A program made the translations under genes and the position numbers. From NCBI GenBank assembly GCA_028673005.1, contig CM054120.1, positions 72,341,533 to 72,405,532 of the forward strand: DNA of 64,000 nucleotides, given 5' to 3'. This document shows positions 22,823-34,017 of this stretch, one piece after another. Within the stretch, counting starts at the first letter, position 1. Each line of letters starts with the position of its first letter. The stretch is from Tanypteryx hageni. Lineage: Eukaryota > Arthropoda > Insecta > Odonata > Petaluridae. Below the pieces are notes generated by a model, which saw nothing but the letters and a program-made list of their open reading frames with translations, did no database searches and had not been told where the DNA came from.

Positions 22823-23075
22823 TTATTCATTTTGGAAGACTTCTTGCAAAACAACATTCTTTGTAAACCATTTATCAATGCCAAGCAGTCGAACTTGTGC
22901 AGAATTTTCCTTAATTAAGACTGATGTTGTTTCGATTTTCTGATCTTGACAATGCAACGCACAGCTGTCCGTGTGAGAAGACGGGCTCTGTAAAATAGAT
23001 ACTAACATAAGCGTAAGTTTAACCTTGAGCTTTGTTGATTGTATCGGCAAAAGCTTGAATAATGGGAAATTGTCG
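22823..23075 (-). pseudogene. Helitron (Pif1-type) helicase C-terminal fragment
   Basis: In minus-strand frames the fragment reads FADTINKAQG, then a stop, then VFSHGQLCVALSRSENRNNI, ending with a tail like NVVLQEVF. This is the conserved C-terminal block (motifs V-VI) of Pif1-type helicases in Helitron Rep/helicase proteins, where it couples ATP hydrolysis to DNA unwinding. A stop and a frameshift break it. Nothing of the Rep domain is present. A host Pif1 is less likely because the fragment is isolated among transposon relics. Confidence 0.6.
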
Positions 23076-23705
23076 TCGTTTAAGGATGATTGGAAAAATG
23101 TTGTCGCTTAGAAAGATTTCGTTATTACAATACTACGCATATTCATTTTCTTCCCATTTATTGTATCAAATAAATTTCACGCAATATTTGCTGTTATAAC
23201 AATGTACCTACCTTATCTTAAATGAACTAATAAATACAAATTGTGCCTATAAATTACTTATAATTAGTAAGTTGTATCTACATACCTTCTTCATTGTCGG
23301 TAAGTAAAACACCGATAATAAATAATATATCGTACACATTTTGTCGTAAATAGTTCTCGAAACTCCCGCTCTTTAAGAGCGGCGTCACATTCGAGCGTTC
23401 CGGAATGACAGAACGACAGATTTGGGATTTTATAGAAGAGAATGTAGTCCATAATAGCTGCAGCACACAACATCCGAGTGCGCTTTGTGGAGCGTCTTAA
23501 CAGGGGACACTTCCTTCATGCGCTTATGCGAACGCATTGTTGGGCACTAAAAAGAATGTGTAAATAAGCACTTATGATTATGTGACAGATTTCGAATCTT
23601 TATTGTAGGACGCTTTTACCGCCAGAGTGAGTTTCACTAACTGGGCTCCGTATTGACGTAATTAATACGGGTTGAGAGGGCTGTCCCATCATTCGTCCAC
23701 TAATG

Positions 23706-24557
23706 CGGTGCTCTCCAACTTTTTTATTTCATGGCATATAGATTTTTTCATTCATCGCGTCACCGAAATTAATTTCACACGAAACTTTGTTGAATATTTC
23801 TATTTCAGCATCAGAAAAAAATTAAAATAATCGACAACATCAGAAATAAACGAAAAATAAAATATTTTCTTAAAAAGGGAATAAATTGTGGCTAAAATTC
23901 ATTGAAAGTAATTTTTATAATTCAATTAATTTGTGAAATAAAACCAAAATAAATTTTTCAATTTTTTTACCAGTATTGCTATGTTGAGCTGCAGTACAAC
24001 AAGTTTATAACGACATCGAAGAAATGGTGAAAATATTTTTCCTATAATGAATGTCTTAATATCTGTAGATGTATGGAAACTTTATTAAATAATTTTATTA
24101 GTGAGAAACCTGTCCCTGTCTTGAAGAACAGCCTTTTGATGTTCGGCTCTATGCTGGAAAGAGCAACTCGAAGTTTCTGGTCGAGGTATTTCAGACAAGA
24201 TCTCTTATTATTCTTAATCAGCGACAATGTTGAAAAACTTATTCACATAAATATGCTATAGGAAACGGTAAAAACGCATCAAATGCACATTCAGCAATGG
24301 TTGGGTATTTATTCCTCACTTGCAGCCAAAGCTCATCAAGAGGCATATCATCTAACTTCTCGTTAAGACTACGATTGTTCCTGAGTTCAATGAATCCCCT
24401 CTAATTTTTAGGGAGAAATCATTAATTGATAGTTTGCAAATGAAGAAACTTCTTACGCTCGGACTTTCCATTGTATAAACTCCGAACGTCTCGCGATACA
24501 CTAAGTACTTCGTTGCGGCACACCACTGTGCCGCGGAACACCGGTTGGAGAGCACTG
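23706..24557 (-). mobile_element. hAT element, internal deletion derivative with perfect 8-bp TSD
   Basis: Inverted ends CGGTGCTCTCCAAC (left) and CAGTGCTCTCCAACC (right, reverse complement) are flanked by CACTAATG at 23,698-23,705 and again at 24,558-24,565. The 852-bp element retains only the C-terminal part of a transposase on the minus strand. The left end has CGG in place of CAG. Confidence 0.85.
24080..24378 (-). pseudogene. hAT transposase C-terminal (dimerisation) remnant
   Basis: The minus-strand reading gives LDELWLQVRNKYPTIAE, then AYLCE followed by a stop and shifted frames, then LDQKLRVALSSIEPNIKRL. This matches the hAT C-terminus, where YLCE/FS and the LR-LS-x-P-I block belong to the dimerisation region of ZBED/SCAND3-like transposases. 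At least two stops or shifts are visible. The BED finger and catalytic core are deleted. Confidence 0.7.
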
Positions 24558-24565
24558 CACTAATG

Positions 24566-26245
24566 GGTTAATCCCTAGGCAGCTGCAACCCCCGCTACCT
24601 AATTTTACGCACAGCTCGCGGATGTTTATGCGAGACAGCCGATGGTCGTATCAAGTTCTCTAGAAATCCAACGAGCGTTCATGTCTTGGCCAATAAAAAC
24701 TGCGAACCGACTCACGGTTATTGATGTTCGAGTTAGTGCGTCTTTGTATGCATCGAAAAGAATATTTAGAGTTTCTCTCTACCGGAAAATTCCTCGATGG
24801 AGTCAGGTTATAGGGAACGAATGTACGCAGTATGTCAAGTTCAATGTGGCAAAGTCGTCCTAAGTTTACTTACACGTAGTGACCTTATTTCAAAATTCAA
24901 ATCGAACTGATTAAGTGAACGACGGTCGTTAAATTTTTATCGGGTAATCTTCGACGGAGGAGTCACGTCTTAACAGGTTTGTCGTTGACAAGCATATGTG
25001 TCGGGCTGACTCTATATGAAGTCAAGCGCAAATAGACATATTTTTATATTATTTCATGTTTTTAACAGGAAGTTTTTTAAGGAATTCCCAATTTTTTTTG
25101 AGGCCCAAAGTCAAAAATCGATTGATGGAGCTTGGTGGTTAAGGTGTGCGTAATATGGCTAATACCTTTGGCGATGCAGATATTTTCCTCGATTTTTTTC
25201 ATGTCTCGATAAAAATCTTCATGCAGCTGATGACATTAATTTATTGACAAATTAAATTCAATCAGTGGAAAGTTATGCGTGATTCCTGTTGGCATAAGGT
25301 TTTTCAATTATTTGATGACATGTAATTGAGGAATTAAACAACTCTTCTAGCCCATCAGAAGTTGTAGTATTAGTTTTTAATTAAATAATTTGAAATAATG
25401 TTAGATTTAAAAAAATGTTCATTGTAGTATTGCATGGGTAAGGCAGTGCACGAAACAAACTACTTATCCCTCATTTTTGCATGGTTTGTCTTTGTACGTT
25501 TTCGGTTTAGCACGGTTTTCATTTCAGAGAAGTACCTCGAATAGCACGGCCATCAATTTCAATTCAGCATCGTCTCGGAACGGTCTCAGAGCATAAAAAT
25601 TTCTTTAAATGTTTCGGTTCGACTCGGAGATTATTATAGAGAATAAAGGAAAAAATTCTGAAAAAATATATCTTAATTGTTGCAAGTTTAACTCGATACG
25701 GCGCTCAAATATAACCTTAGCATGGGACAGGGACGTAGTTAGCCTCTCAACTTTGGTGGAAGGAGGCAGCATTATTGTAAAAATGTTTGGAGAGGAACAC
25801 CAAAACAAAAAAAACAGTAAAAATAATAATATGGGAACAAATGTTTTAACTGTCTTAACTGCAGTTGTCACACAAATGTAAGGTAATTATTTATTTTGAA
25901 TGAAAATTTGAAATACTTTATTAATTCTTTTAAAAAGTATGGTATTCAGCCAGGCTCCCCAGGTTCTCACAGTGATTTCATCCGGCATGCATTACGTGTC
26001 TTTAAGACGTGCATATTCGCATGTTTCCCAGCAGGAAGTGTCATTAGACATTTACGAAATTTATGTTATTTTCCGATTTGGTGTACGCAATTGTACTTCT
26101 AATATTGTCCTATGAGGCATTACACGATCGAAAAAATCGCAAAAGTATCTCATTGAAATTTACACATGGGCCCATCGATCATTTGAAAGGTATGTGGCCC
26201 GCATAGTGTGGGGAAAGCTCCCACTCCGCACCGTTTCGCTTTACA
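24566..26245. other. AT-rich region, nothing firmly recognised
   Basis: Short frames at 25,605-25,881 overlap on both strands and have no known domain. A cagggacgtagttagcc string at about 25,728 resembles some terminal-repeat sequences but has no partner. Confidence 0.4.
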
Positions 26246-26247
26246 CC

Positions 26248-26400
26248 AGGAGTGATCAAACCTTTTAGGAGACGGGCCACATTAGTAGTTGCGAGAACTT
26301 AGGCGGGCCGCATTGAGAGATGACTGTGTTTCGGCGGGCCACATTAGGGTTCACATTGGAAGTTATTTGAGGGAATGCGAAGGATCCTATTTGTGAAAAT
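26248..26400. mobile_element. hAT-like end with GGGCCACATT/GGGCCGCATT repeats
   Basis: It starts near CAGGAGTGATCAAACC and carries three GC-rich gcgggcc(a/g)cattag strings of the kind also found at 32.4 kb and 36.3-36.7 kb. Only one end is visible. Confidence 0.35.
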
Positions 26401-27021
26401 CGATAATTTTGCAACATTTTTGCGTTAAAACTTCACCGCATGGGGTTTCCGGCCGTAATTCGATCAACAGTGGTGAAATGATTACATTTCACATTTTGCT
26501 TTCGTAATGGCATCAGTAGCCGATAAATAAAACAAATCATACGTTAATATTCAGCAGGTAAACACTAAAAAGGCTAGTGTAATTATATACACCGGTTGAT
26601 GAAGTGATGCTGGTTGAGTTTTGGTGGCGGTTTGTTCAGCTCTTCGTCTGAGAACGGCAGACAAACTTGGAGTGAAAAAAAAACATCCTCGGAGCTCTTT
26701 TCCTAGAATTGCGTCACCGAGTCGGCCGGTTTTTACTGCTCGCGATAGACAAATCTTAAAGCTCGGATACAAAGCGATTATATTCTGTTGTGTTTGTAAA
26801 CTAATCACTTCACTTGCGCTCCGTTTAACCCTTTCCACGCAATATGGAGACTAAACAGTGAACAGTTCAAAATCCTAAGAGATGATGACGAACATAATGA
26901 AGGTAGGCATGGGTTTTGAGCAAGTTATAGCGAAAGATCGAATTTAATGCTCGAAGATTTCGGGCGAATTGGACCGAATTCTTTGGATAGAATGTCATTA
27001 ACCGAATTTCATGGTGATTTC
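26401..27021. other. No supported gene
   Basis: Overlapping frames on both strands at 26,551-26,854 show no known domain. No repeat structure was recognised. Confidence 0.35.
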
Positions 27022-27029
27022 CTGTATGG

Positions 27030-28134
27030 CAGGAGTGGCCAACAGGTCGATCGCGGAGCCATCTTCGGTCGATCGGGGCAGTGTTCGCAATTTCCGTAAT
27101 TTCGTAATTTGTTGAGTGAAATAATAAATTTTCTTCAACAAAGAAACGATGAATACAAGAATTTGTATTATAAAAGCTGGCTCTGTGATCGAGCGTTTCT
27201 AACAGATTTTACAGGTAAATTGTGCATTTTGAATTTAGAACTGAAAGGAAGAAATAAGACCATAAGTGAGATGAGTTAGTAGTGTTAACGCTTATAAAAA
27301 TCAATTTCCAATGTTGATCAGCGATCTCCAAAAACAAAACTTTGATCACTTTCCAAATATGAAAGACCATTTGCAAAAATATCCTAGTTTTATTTTTACG
27401 TCTGAAAACTACATAGTAGAAATTAAAAGCATTATGGAGGACTTAGATGTCAGATTCAATGATTTTTTTTTAAATCAAAGATGTTGTCCAGTATCTTTCT
27501 TTTCCATTTAAAGCTGATTTAAATACAAAGCATATTCCGAATAATATTGCTGACGTTTTCCACATGGAAAAAACTATACTTGAAAAAGAAATTATAACAC
27601 TGCAATCCTATCTGTTCTTAAGAGCTAGGGAGTCAGAAGAAGGCTTTTGGAAGTGTTAGTCGGGAAAAATATTCAAACATTAGAAAATGTGGTGAATATA
27701 TCTATTCTTGTTTTGAATCCACATACCTATGTGAATGGGCGTTTTCATATGTAAAGCTAACGAAGACGAAGCATCGTTCCTTGCTTACCGATTCCCATAC
27801 AGAAGATGCCTTTGTCCTTGTCGAGGTACACGCCCCACTATATAAGCTTAGCAGAAGATATGAAGACACAAACTTCTCATTAATTAAAATTGAAAGTTAT
27901 CTTCATTTTTGTATATTTATATTTCAAAATTTTTATTTTGAAATTCTTCGTTTATTCAATAAATTCAATAAACTTTGTTTTATCAAAACTTGCATATTTT
28001 GAAATGAGTAATTTTTATTTTCCCTTTATGCTCGTATTTAATAATTGCATTAAGAAGTTTTTCATCATGGTAGCTCGTGACTACTTTTTATATAAAAAAG
28101 TCGATCGCAACAAGAAACAAGTTGGCCACTCCTG
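27030..28134 (+). mobile_element. hAT element with GTF2IRD2/SCAND3-like transposase relic and perfect 8-bp TSD
   Basis: The left end CAGGAGTGGCCAAC and right end (reverse complement) CAGGAGTGGCCAAC match perfectly over 14 bp. The flanks are CTGTATGG at 27,022-27,029 and 28,135-28,142. The 1,105-bp element encodes a decayed C-terminal transposase on the plus strand and lacks the N-terminal part. Confidence 0.9.
27311..27905 (+). pseudogene. hAT transposase fragment (GTF2IRD2/SCAND3-like)
   Basis: The frame opens with DLQKQNFDHFPNMKDHLQKY and RFNDFF, typical of the hAT core in GTF2IRD2-like proteins. After frame changes it continues with a FHMEKTILEKEIITLQS helix, GFWK, then STYLCEWAFSYVKLTKTKHR and an LTDSHTEDAF segment from the C-terminal dimerisation block. 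At least two frameshifts break it. The two N-terminal catalytic acidic residues are absent with the deleted region. The protein would have cut and joined the element's own inverted repeats. Confidence 0.7.
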
Positions 28135-28379
28135 CTGTATGGCATTTGTCGCAAATAGTGGGAAAAATCACGCGCGAAAAATTACCATATAGGAGGGAGA
28201 TCTCAGTCCAATATATTGAGCATATCCACGGCGCGTAGGATAACGGAAATCTGGCCATTTATTTCCTATGCGCATATACAATAAAATGTTAAATGTTTAG
28301 AATCGTAATTAATTGTATAAAGTTTAAATGTACCTACTCTACAATGCGTTCGATCGAAATTGTCCACACTCAATTTAAG

Positions 28380-29460
28380 CGAACTAATCTTGTTGAAATG
28401 CAGAAGGTAACGACAATAGTTAATGGTATTTCATGTCATATGGTATTATCTTTTGCATTTTGAATCCATCTCGTTTTTTTGTTGTCAATTGTTGAAAATA
28501 TCAGTGAATAATAAATTTGAAAAAGTTATATTTCCTTTACTTAAAGATAGAAAGTAAGAAAAAATGGGAGCTTCTTTTGATGATGCAGTATGAGAAAGCA
28601 CGTTTTATTTATTGAGAATTATTTAGAATTGCAAACGTGAAATTCTTAGCATAGTGCTTTAGGATCACTTCACTAGGATATATACTCTCAAAAGAGCGTA
28701 TTTATACAAAACACGAAATATTATTAATATTTTAAATCGATAAATCTCGTGACATTATATTTTCAGTATGTTGAAATTTGTAAAATGTTATCCTATAATA
28801 ACGTGCATTATTCTAAAACTGTCAGTTTAACACAATTCCCATCACGCGGGGTTGCAATCTTATTCCATGATTACTGATATGAATGCATTTCACTTTTCTC
28901 CTGAAGGAATGTTGGATGCCAAAAAAAATCTCTTAGGAAAAATTCTGAATGAATCGTAAAAAGTACTTAGAGTTTATTTTATTCCCTTTATTTAAACTGT
29001 TCATATAGATTTAAATCTGTAAATGGAATAGGAGTGTTTTTTTCCCGCACACTGGGAAATTTCAGCTGGAGGTTAAATTATAGCAAAAACAGTACTTTAC
29101 ACAATAAGGTTTCATTGAAGAAAAGAATCATAAGACAATATTTATGCATGGGAAAATTAAACTTCGTATTCAAAGAAAGGCATTGTCGTTTCCCCTTGAA
29201 AATTTCATGGCAGAGAAGTGAATTTGATGTAGCAAGCAGTATAGTTGTTTTCCTCTCCCCCCTATTGCAGTCACCATGGCTACTGCATGCTAGGGAGATT
29301 CATTTCTGAAAATTTCAGAAAAAAAAGGACATTTATGAATATCATTATTGAACCTAATTTCTTTTGAAATTAACGTTATAAGCTTAAGCATTTTGAATGA
29401 TAAATTGTGCCGCATAGTTGAGTTCATCATTGAATGCAAACCGATGAATGTACAAGCTTT
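28380..29460. repeat. Segmental duplication, copy 1 (partner 40,960-43,200)
   Basis: Blocks such as aatttagaattgcaaac, ggatatatactctcaaaaga and tttctcctgaaggaatgttg recur in order at 41,060-43,200. The partner has an extra ~830 bp at 41,585-42,412. Both copies lie beside members of the exon-like family. No coding region is supported inside. Confidence 0.65.
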
Positions 29461-29900
29461 GATCAGTTACACCAAACTGCTTTTTATCATTAATTACAGC
29501 TAGTCCCCACTATGCAGCCTGATAGCGAAAAGTAATTTTGTCATTCGCACAGTGGTATAACAATGGTTGCTTTTTGGCAGATTTATTGCGACAAATCTGT
29601 AACACATATAACATAATATTAGAGAACATTAGGTATTGTACCTAAAGATGGGAAAAAATAAAATCAATAAACGTAAAAAAATAAACGAGTTGATTCTGAA
29701 GTTTATATTTGGAGGTATGTGTGGATGATGATTGTAGCTGAATCGGGGATTCTCAAAGTTTTCAAAGCCACGGAACCATTCCATCGTCTCCACGGGATTA
29801 GTTAAAGGATGTACATCGCCCTATTAACGAAGTTCAAAGATAAGAACTGACGTATCAGAAATTGAAATGATTAGCACAAGGTTATGACCAACGAAATACA

Positions 29901-29940
29901 AGATGCACATCTCGGCTGGGATGCAGCCGTTTTGAGTGGC
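29901..29940 (-). ncRNA. Hammerhead-like hairpin, degenerate
   Basis: The minus strand reads CACTCAAAACGGCTG-CATCCCAGCCGAGATG, with a CGGCTG/CAGCCG stem at the position of hammerhead stem II. Core residues are eroded. It lies about 140 bp downstream of the exon-like ORF at 30,078-30,255. Confidence 0.3.
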
Positions 29941-30077
29941 GATTCGCCGGAAGAAGTTTCCAAAAACATTTTCTTTAATGCTAAATTGCGAATTTTGTAA
30001 ATTGTTTTCTGACACGAGACGAGCTTGCCAACTATCTAGAGAACTAAGGGTTAAAAAAAAGGAAGAATTGTGCTTAC

Positions 30078-30255
30078 GACTCAGTGGTGCCATCACCAGG
30101 CCTGGGATGTCCGAATTGTTTTGTTCCGCCTTGATCACAATCACATGGATTTTCCTTAACAGCCCGTTTCTCGGCGGTTCTTCGTCCCGTCCGAAGTTGC
30201 CATCTCCGGCAGCGGAATATGTCGTGGAAGGGCCCCCGGCTCCTCTTGTACTCAT
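30078..30255 (-). CDS. Exon-like ORF B, novel repeated family
   Basis: The minus-strand ATG at 30,255 opens 59 codons plus one base, up to a GTAAGC splice donor (30,077-30,072). The product starts MSTRGAGGPSTTYSAAGDGN, then has an acidic patch (DEEPPR), a basic stretch, and ends NSDIPGLVMAPLS. Paralogues at 34,018-34,195, 43,253-43,435 and 47,402-47,585, plus two more distant ones, share the G-x-GGPS start, the DIPGLVM end and the phase-1 donor. No known domain is recognised, and no downstream exon was identified. It could be a host gene first exon or the coding head of an unclassified element. Confidence 0.35.
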
Positions 30256-30577
30256 GACTACTTCGCGAATGCACAAAGATGTGTAAGGCAAATAAAATTA
30301 ATACCATACCAACACCCGAGTAGATTCCTAATCTTATTTTAGGAGATAAGTGTCGATGACGAGTGATGATAAATGGTGGATATCCAAACTTTTCGAAGTT
30401 GGGGAACCCTTACATCGTTTCAACGGGATTAATTTAAGAACTATCATCGCCCTATTGACTGGGATAAAGATTTTAAATAATTTCTGCGCTCGTGCTTGTT
30501 TTGTATTTTTTCGGCCACGAGACGAGCTCATTAACTAAGCAAACTAAGGGTTAGAGAAAAGGTAGGATTTCGCTTAC

Positions 30578-30752
30578 GTGTGAGTGCCCTCATCACCAGC
30601 ATTGAGATGTCCAAATCGTTTCCTAACACCTGGACTACAGCCACATCTGCAGATTTTGTCCCCACTGTACTTGGAGGTTGTTCCCGTATGTCGTCGACAT
30701 CTCCGGCTAGGGCAGGTGGCGTAGACGGTCCCACGACTGCTCTTGCTGCCAT
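30578..30752 (-). CDS. Exon-like ORF A, novel repeated family
   Basis: The ATG at 30,752 opens 58 codons plus one base, ending at a GTAAGC donor (30,577-30,572). The start is MAARAVVGPSTPPALAGDVD and the end is LDISMLVMRALT. It aligns with the B and D members in length, in the (D)I-x-x-LVMRA ending and in donor phase, but has diverged through the centre. A leader upstream is shared with 34,693-34,935 and partly with 47,586-47,858. Function is unknown. Confidence 0.35.
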
Positions 30753-30990
30753 GGTGTCCTCGCGTAGGAAAGGCGACAGAGAGTTGTCGGTGATTTGAGT
30801 TATAGGAAGGCTTGGAGCGGAGTCGTCCAGAACTAAACCGTCCAGGGAGTCCACTTGCGTGCGAATGAAAAGAGCGACTGATTTGGCGGCGTGATTTATC
30901 CTCCCTCTTTTCATTTCTCCATACCTTGGTTCTACCCATGCACCTTTTCCTCTGATACCGTGCGGACATCTCATTGATGTTCCACGGCGT

Positions 30991-31013
30991 GACACACACA
31001 CACACACACACGT
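30991..31013. repeat. (CA)n microsatellite
   Basis: About eleven CA units sit at the junction between the duplicated unit and the Penelope-like element. Confidence 0.9.
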
Positions 31014-31070
31014 AGATACATGCAAAAACCACTCACACAGTAAACTCAAACTAGGAATTGAACTAGACAC

Positions 31071-31106
31071 CGATGTTTCGACAGCTAAGCTGTCATCTTC
31101 AGTAGC
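31071..31106 (-). ncRNA. Hammerhead-like motif at Penelope-like element 3' end
   Basis: On the minus strand: CTGAAGA (31,102-31,096), a perfect 6-bp hairpin GACAGC-TTA-GCTGTC (31,094-31,080), then GAAAC (31,079-31,075). Penelope-like elements are known to carry hammerhead motifs at their ends. The core is CTGAAGA rather than CTGATGA, so activity is doubtful. Confidence 0.5.
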
Positions 31107-31202
31107 GTGAGGTGTGGGAGGGAGAAGGGGATATATATACAAGGAATGACCGTTAGGAAAGAGGGGAAAAAGTGAAAGGAATTGGAACGGTTAACTGAGT
31201 AA

Positions 31203-32318
31203 CTAAAAATGGGGGGAGTGAGGGATGGGACCTAAGTCGTTGTTCATAACTGCGTTTTTGTTTTTATGTATGTACATGCTTTCGTATGCATCGAGTTTAT
31301 TGTATTGGTCTATTGACTTGAGTAACGTTAGGTTTTCTGTGGTGATAGGATGGTGAGTGTCAAAAATATGAGTTGCAATGCTTGATTTGTCTATTCTGTT
31401 GTTTCTGTAGTGTGCAATGTGCTCTTTAAACCGGGTTTCCAGTTTTCGTCTAGATTGTCCAATGTAAATTTTGTCACATGAACTGCAATTGACTTGGTAA
31501 ATGCCTGATTTGTGGTGATTGGGAATTTTATCTTTCGGGTTTGTCAGTAGGTTGGATAGTTTATTTTCGTTGACTAAAACCGGGTGAAGATCACATTTTG
31601 AAAGCATGCGTTGGAGATTATTTGTTAGTTTCGGTGCATAAGGTAGTTTTGTGTATTTTTTCTTTGTGTTTTGATTCGTGAGTGTGGTGCTTGATTTTAT
31701 TTGAATATTGTGCTTGTGTTTTTGAATCACTTTTTCGATGATTTGTGTGTCGAGTCCGTTGTGTAATGCTCAGTTTTTAATAATAGTAAGTTTAATGCGA
31801 AAATCTGTTTTTGATAGAGGTGTATTTAGTAGTCTGTGAATAATGGAGTGAAAGGGAGCCAATTTATGTGAGATATGGTGGTGAGAGTCCATATGAATAT
31901 ATGTGTTGGTGTGCGTAGGTTTTCTGTAAATGTTGAATTGCAGTTTGTTATGTTCTCTTGTGATGAGCAAATCTAAGAAAGGTAAAGATTTATTGTTTTC
32001 TATTTCGTGTGTACATTTTATCGTGTCGAATTGTTGGTTGAGGCATTGTATGAAATTAGGGATGCTTACTTTTGCTGTGTCAAAGATTGCGAAAATGTCA
32101 TCTACGTATCGGAGCCAAGTTTTTGGAAAATATGGGAAGGAAGATTTACAAGACTTCTCGAAATTAGTCTTGAAGAGTTCAGCTATGAAAGGAGAAAGGG
32201 AGTTACCCATAGTTGTACCGTCTTTTTGCTGATAGTAGTTGTTGATTTTAAAGAAGCTTCGTTGCATGCACAAGGAGGTTAAACGAACGTATTCTTCTGT
32301 TGCTTCTTTAGGAATATT
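31203..32318 (-). pseudogene. Penelope-type reverse transcriptase and GIY-YIG endonuclease
   Basis: The reading begins mid-RT (KEATEEYVRLTSLCMQ). Motif B-like GTTMGNSLSPFIAELF is followed by LRYVDDIFAIF, whose YVDD is the catalytic pair. The palm end IYRKPTHTNTYI follows, then a linker interrupted by one in-frame TGA at ~31,770. The GIY-YIG domain shows GIYQVNCSSCDKIYIGQS and, ~8 residues on, RFKEH. In Penelope-like elements the RT primes at nicks made by GIY-YIG. About 350 residues remain of a normally ~700-residue or longer protein; the N-terminal RT motifs are lost. Apart from the truncation and one stop it is well preserved, suggesting fairly recent insertion. Confidence 0.85.
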
Positions 32319-32324
32319 CTATCT

Positions 32325-33585
32325 GTTTATGCGGCCCGCCTAAGAATCTGCGACTGTTAAAGTAAAATGGTTGCTCACCCCTGGTCTAGACTGTAGATTA
32401 TAGGTCCCCAACCCGCGGCCCGCGACGCTATGATGTTAAGGTGATCGGTAAAATTTGATATGGACGGTTTCATATTTTTTCAGCATAATTATCTACTCAA
32501 AACCTATTCTGGTGGAGCTTTAACACTAGCAATTTATTTAGACTTGATTTTCGCTAATATGAGGCCACAGTTCCCTTGGTAACTTCTAATGTAAACACAA
32601 ATCCGGCTCTCCGAAGCTCTCCCGACATCCAATGCGGCCCCCCAAAGCATTCACAACTACGAATGCGGCCCACCATGAGAAAAGACTGGCCTACACTGCT
32701 CTAGACCAGGGGTTTTCAAAGTTTTTGTCCTGCGGCCAAGTAAAATGAGAAAATAATTGTTGTGGCCCACATTTTTTATTCATAAATTAATACATATTAA
32801 GCTATTATAAAAGCCTTAATCTGTTGGTTGGTTGGAACGCTGTATGGGACTTCTTACAAGAGTGATCCTAAATATATGTACCTTTTTTACACTTGAAGGC
32901 TTATTTTCTTTTGCAACATTAAATAAGAAATAATTTACACACGATCTTCGGTAAAGAACAATTTTCAAGGAAATTAATTAAAAATTTTATTGGCATCGTC
33001 CATTTTTGTTTTGGAATCGAATTCGCTCACATTTAGCTAAAATATTCGAAAATTTGTCAAAATTTTGCATTTTTATTGAAACGTTCACTTGGAGATCAAC
33101 AGCATTGTTGTTCGTAGAGAAAATCAACATATCTGGTGAGGCCATAATAGCTAATTTTTTTCGAAATAAAACATTAAGATAATGTTACTTAGTTACTTAT
33201 AATTTGCTTGCATTAAGCTAAAATATTTGAAAAATTTTCAAAATTTTGTATGTTTATTGAAACGTTTTCTTGGAGATAAACCGCATTTTTGTTCATACAG
33301 AAAATCAACATATCTTGTAGTCCATAATAGTTAATTTTTTTCGAAAAAAAAGTTAAAGATGTAGTTATCTTAGTTAAAAAATGGTATACTCTTATTGTCT
33401 TACTATTAAGTATCAAAAAATATATTAAAGTGAAAACCTGTTCACATATCTTTTTTAATGTTCATATAAGTATCAGGTTTAACTCACTTCCTTTCAATAT
33501 AGTTGAATATATTAAGTTCCAATTATCCCGTTGAATTTTAACGGGCATTTACACAAGTACGTAAACAACATTATGTATTTGACGT
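32325..33585. repeat. Duplicated non-coding block, copy 1 (partner 36,570-37,590)
   Basis: The two blocks share gcggcccgcctaagaa, ggttgctcacccctgg and a long AT-rich stretch ending ttgaattt(t/c)aacgggcat. Copy 1 contains ~85 bp around 32,699-32,785 that copy 2 lacks, including a hAT left end. Confidence 0.7.
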
Positions 33586-33840
33586 AATGATCGGAAAAAA
33601 TAAAATCATTAACCGTAAAAAATACACGAGTTGATTCTGAAGTTCATATTTGGAGGTATGTATGGATGACGATTGTAGCTGAACCGGGGATTCTCAAAAT
33701 TTTCAAAGCCACGGAACCCTTATATCGTCTCCACGGGATTAGTTAAATGACGTTCATCACCCTATTAACAAAGTTCAAAGATAAGAACTGACGTATCAGA
33801 AATTGAAATGATTAGCACAAGGTTTGACCGAAGAAATACA

Positions 33841-33880
33841 AGATGCACATCTCGGCTGGAATGCAGCCGTTTTGAGTGGC
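33841..33880 (-). ncRNA. Hammerhead-like hairpin, degenerate
   Basis: Duplicate of the motif at 29,901-29,940, with a CGGCTG/CAGCCG stem and one loop change. Confidence 0.3.
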
Positions 33881-34017
33881 GATTCGCCGGAAGCAGTTTC
33901 CAAAAACATTTTCTTTAATGCTCAAGTGCGAATTTTGTAAGTTGTTTTCTGACATGAGACGAGCTTGTTAACTATCTAGAGAACTAAGGGTTAAAAAAAA
34001 GGAAGAATTGTGTTTAC

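Larger units (their letters stand above)
29650..30985 (-). repeat. Duplicated two-gene-like unit, copy 1 (partner 33,597-34,935)
   Basis: It is highly similar over ~1.3 kb to 33,597-34,935. It contains two diverged sub-units, each with an exon-like ORF ending at a GTAAGC donor and the same downstream order. Copy 1 is interrupted on its upstream (right) side by the Penelope-like element. Confidence 0.8.
31014..32322 (-). mobile_element. Penelope-like element, 5'-truncated
   Basis: A minus-strand RT plus GIY-YIG endonuclease coding region is followed by a short 3' region holding a hammerhead-like motif (31,075-31,102). Compared with the parallel duplicate copy, homology breaks at ~30,985 and resumes at ~32,325, which delimits the insertion. 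The 5' half of the RT is missing. Confidence 0.8.

Noticed and set aside
23278..23473. Minus-strand 60-codon frames
   Set aside because: Two overlapping frames, neither with a recognisable motif. Probably chance or unplaceable transposon scrap.
26551..26854. Overlapping 95- and 77-codon frames
   Set aside because: Both strands are open in the same place, with no known domain and no splice or start context.
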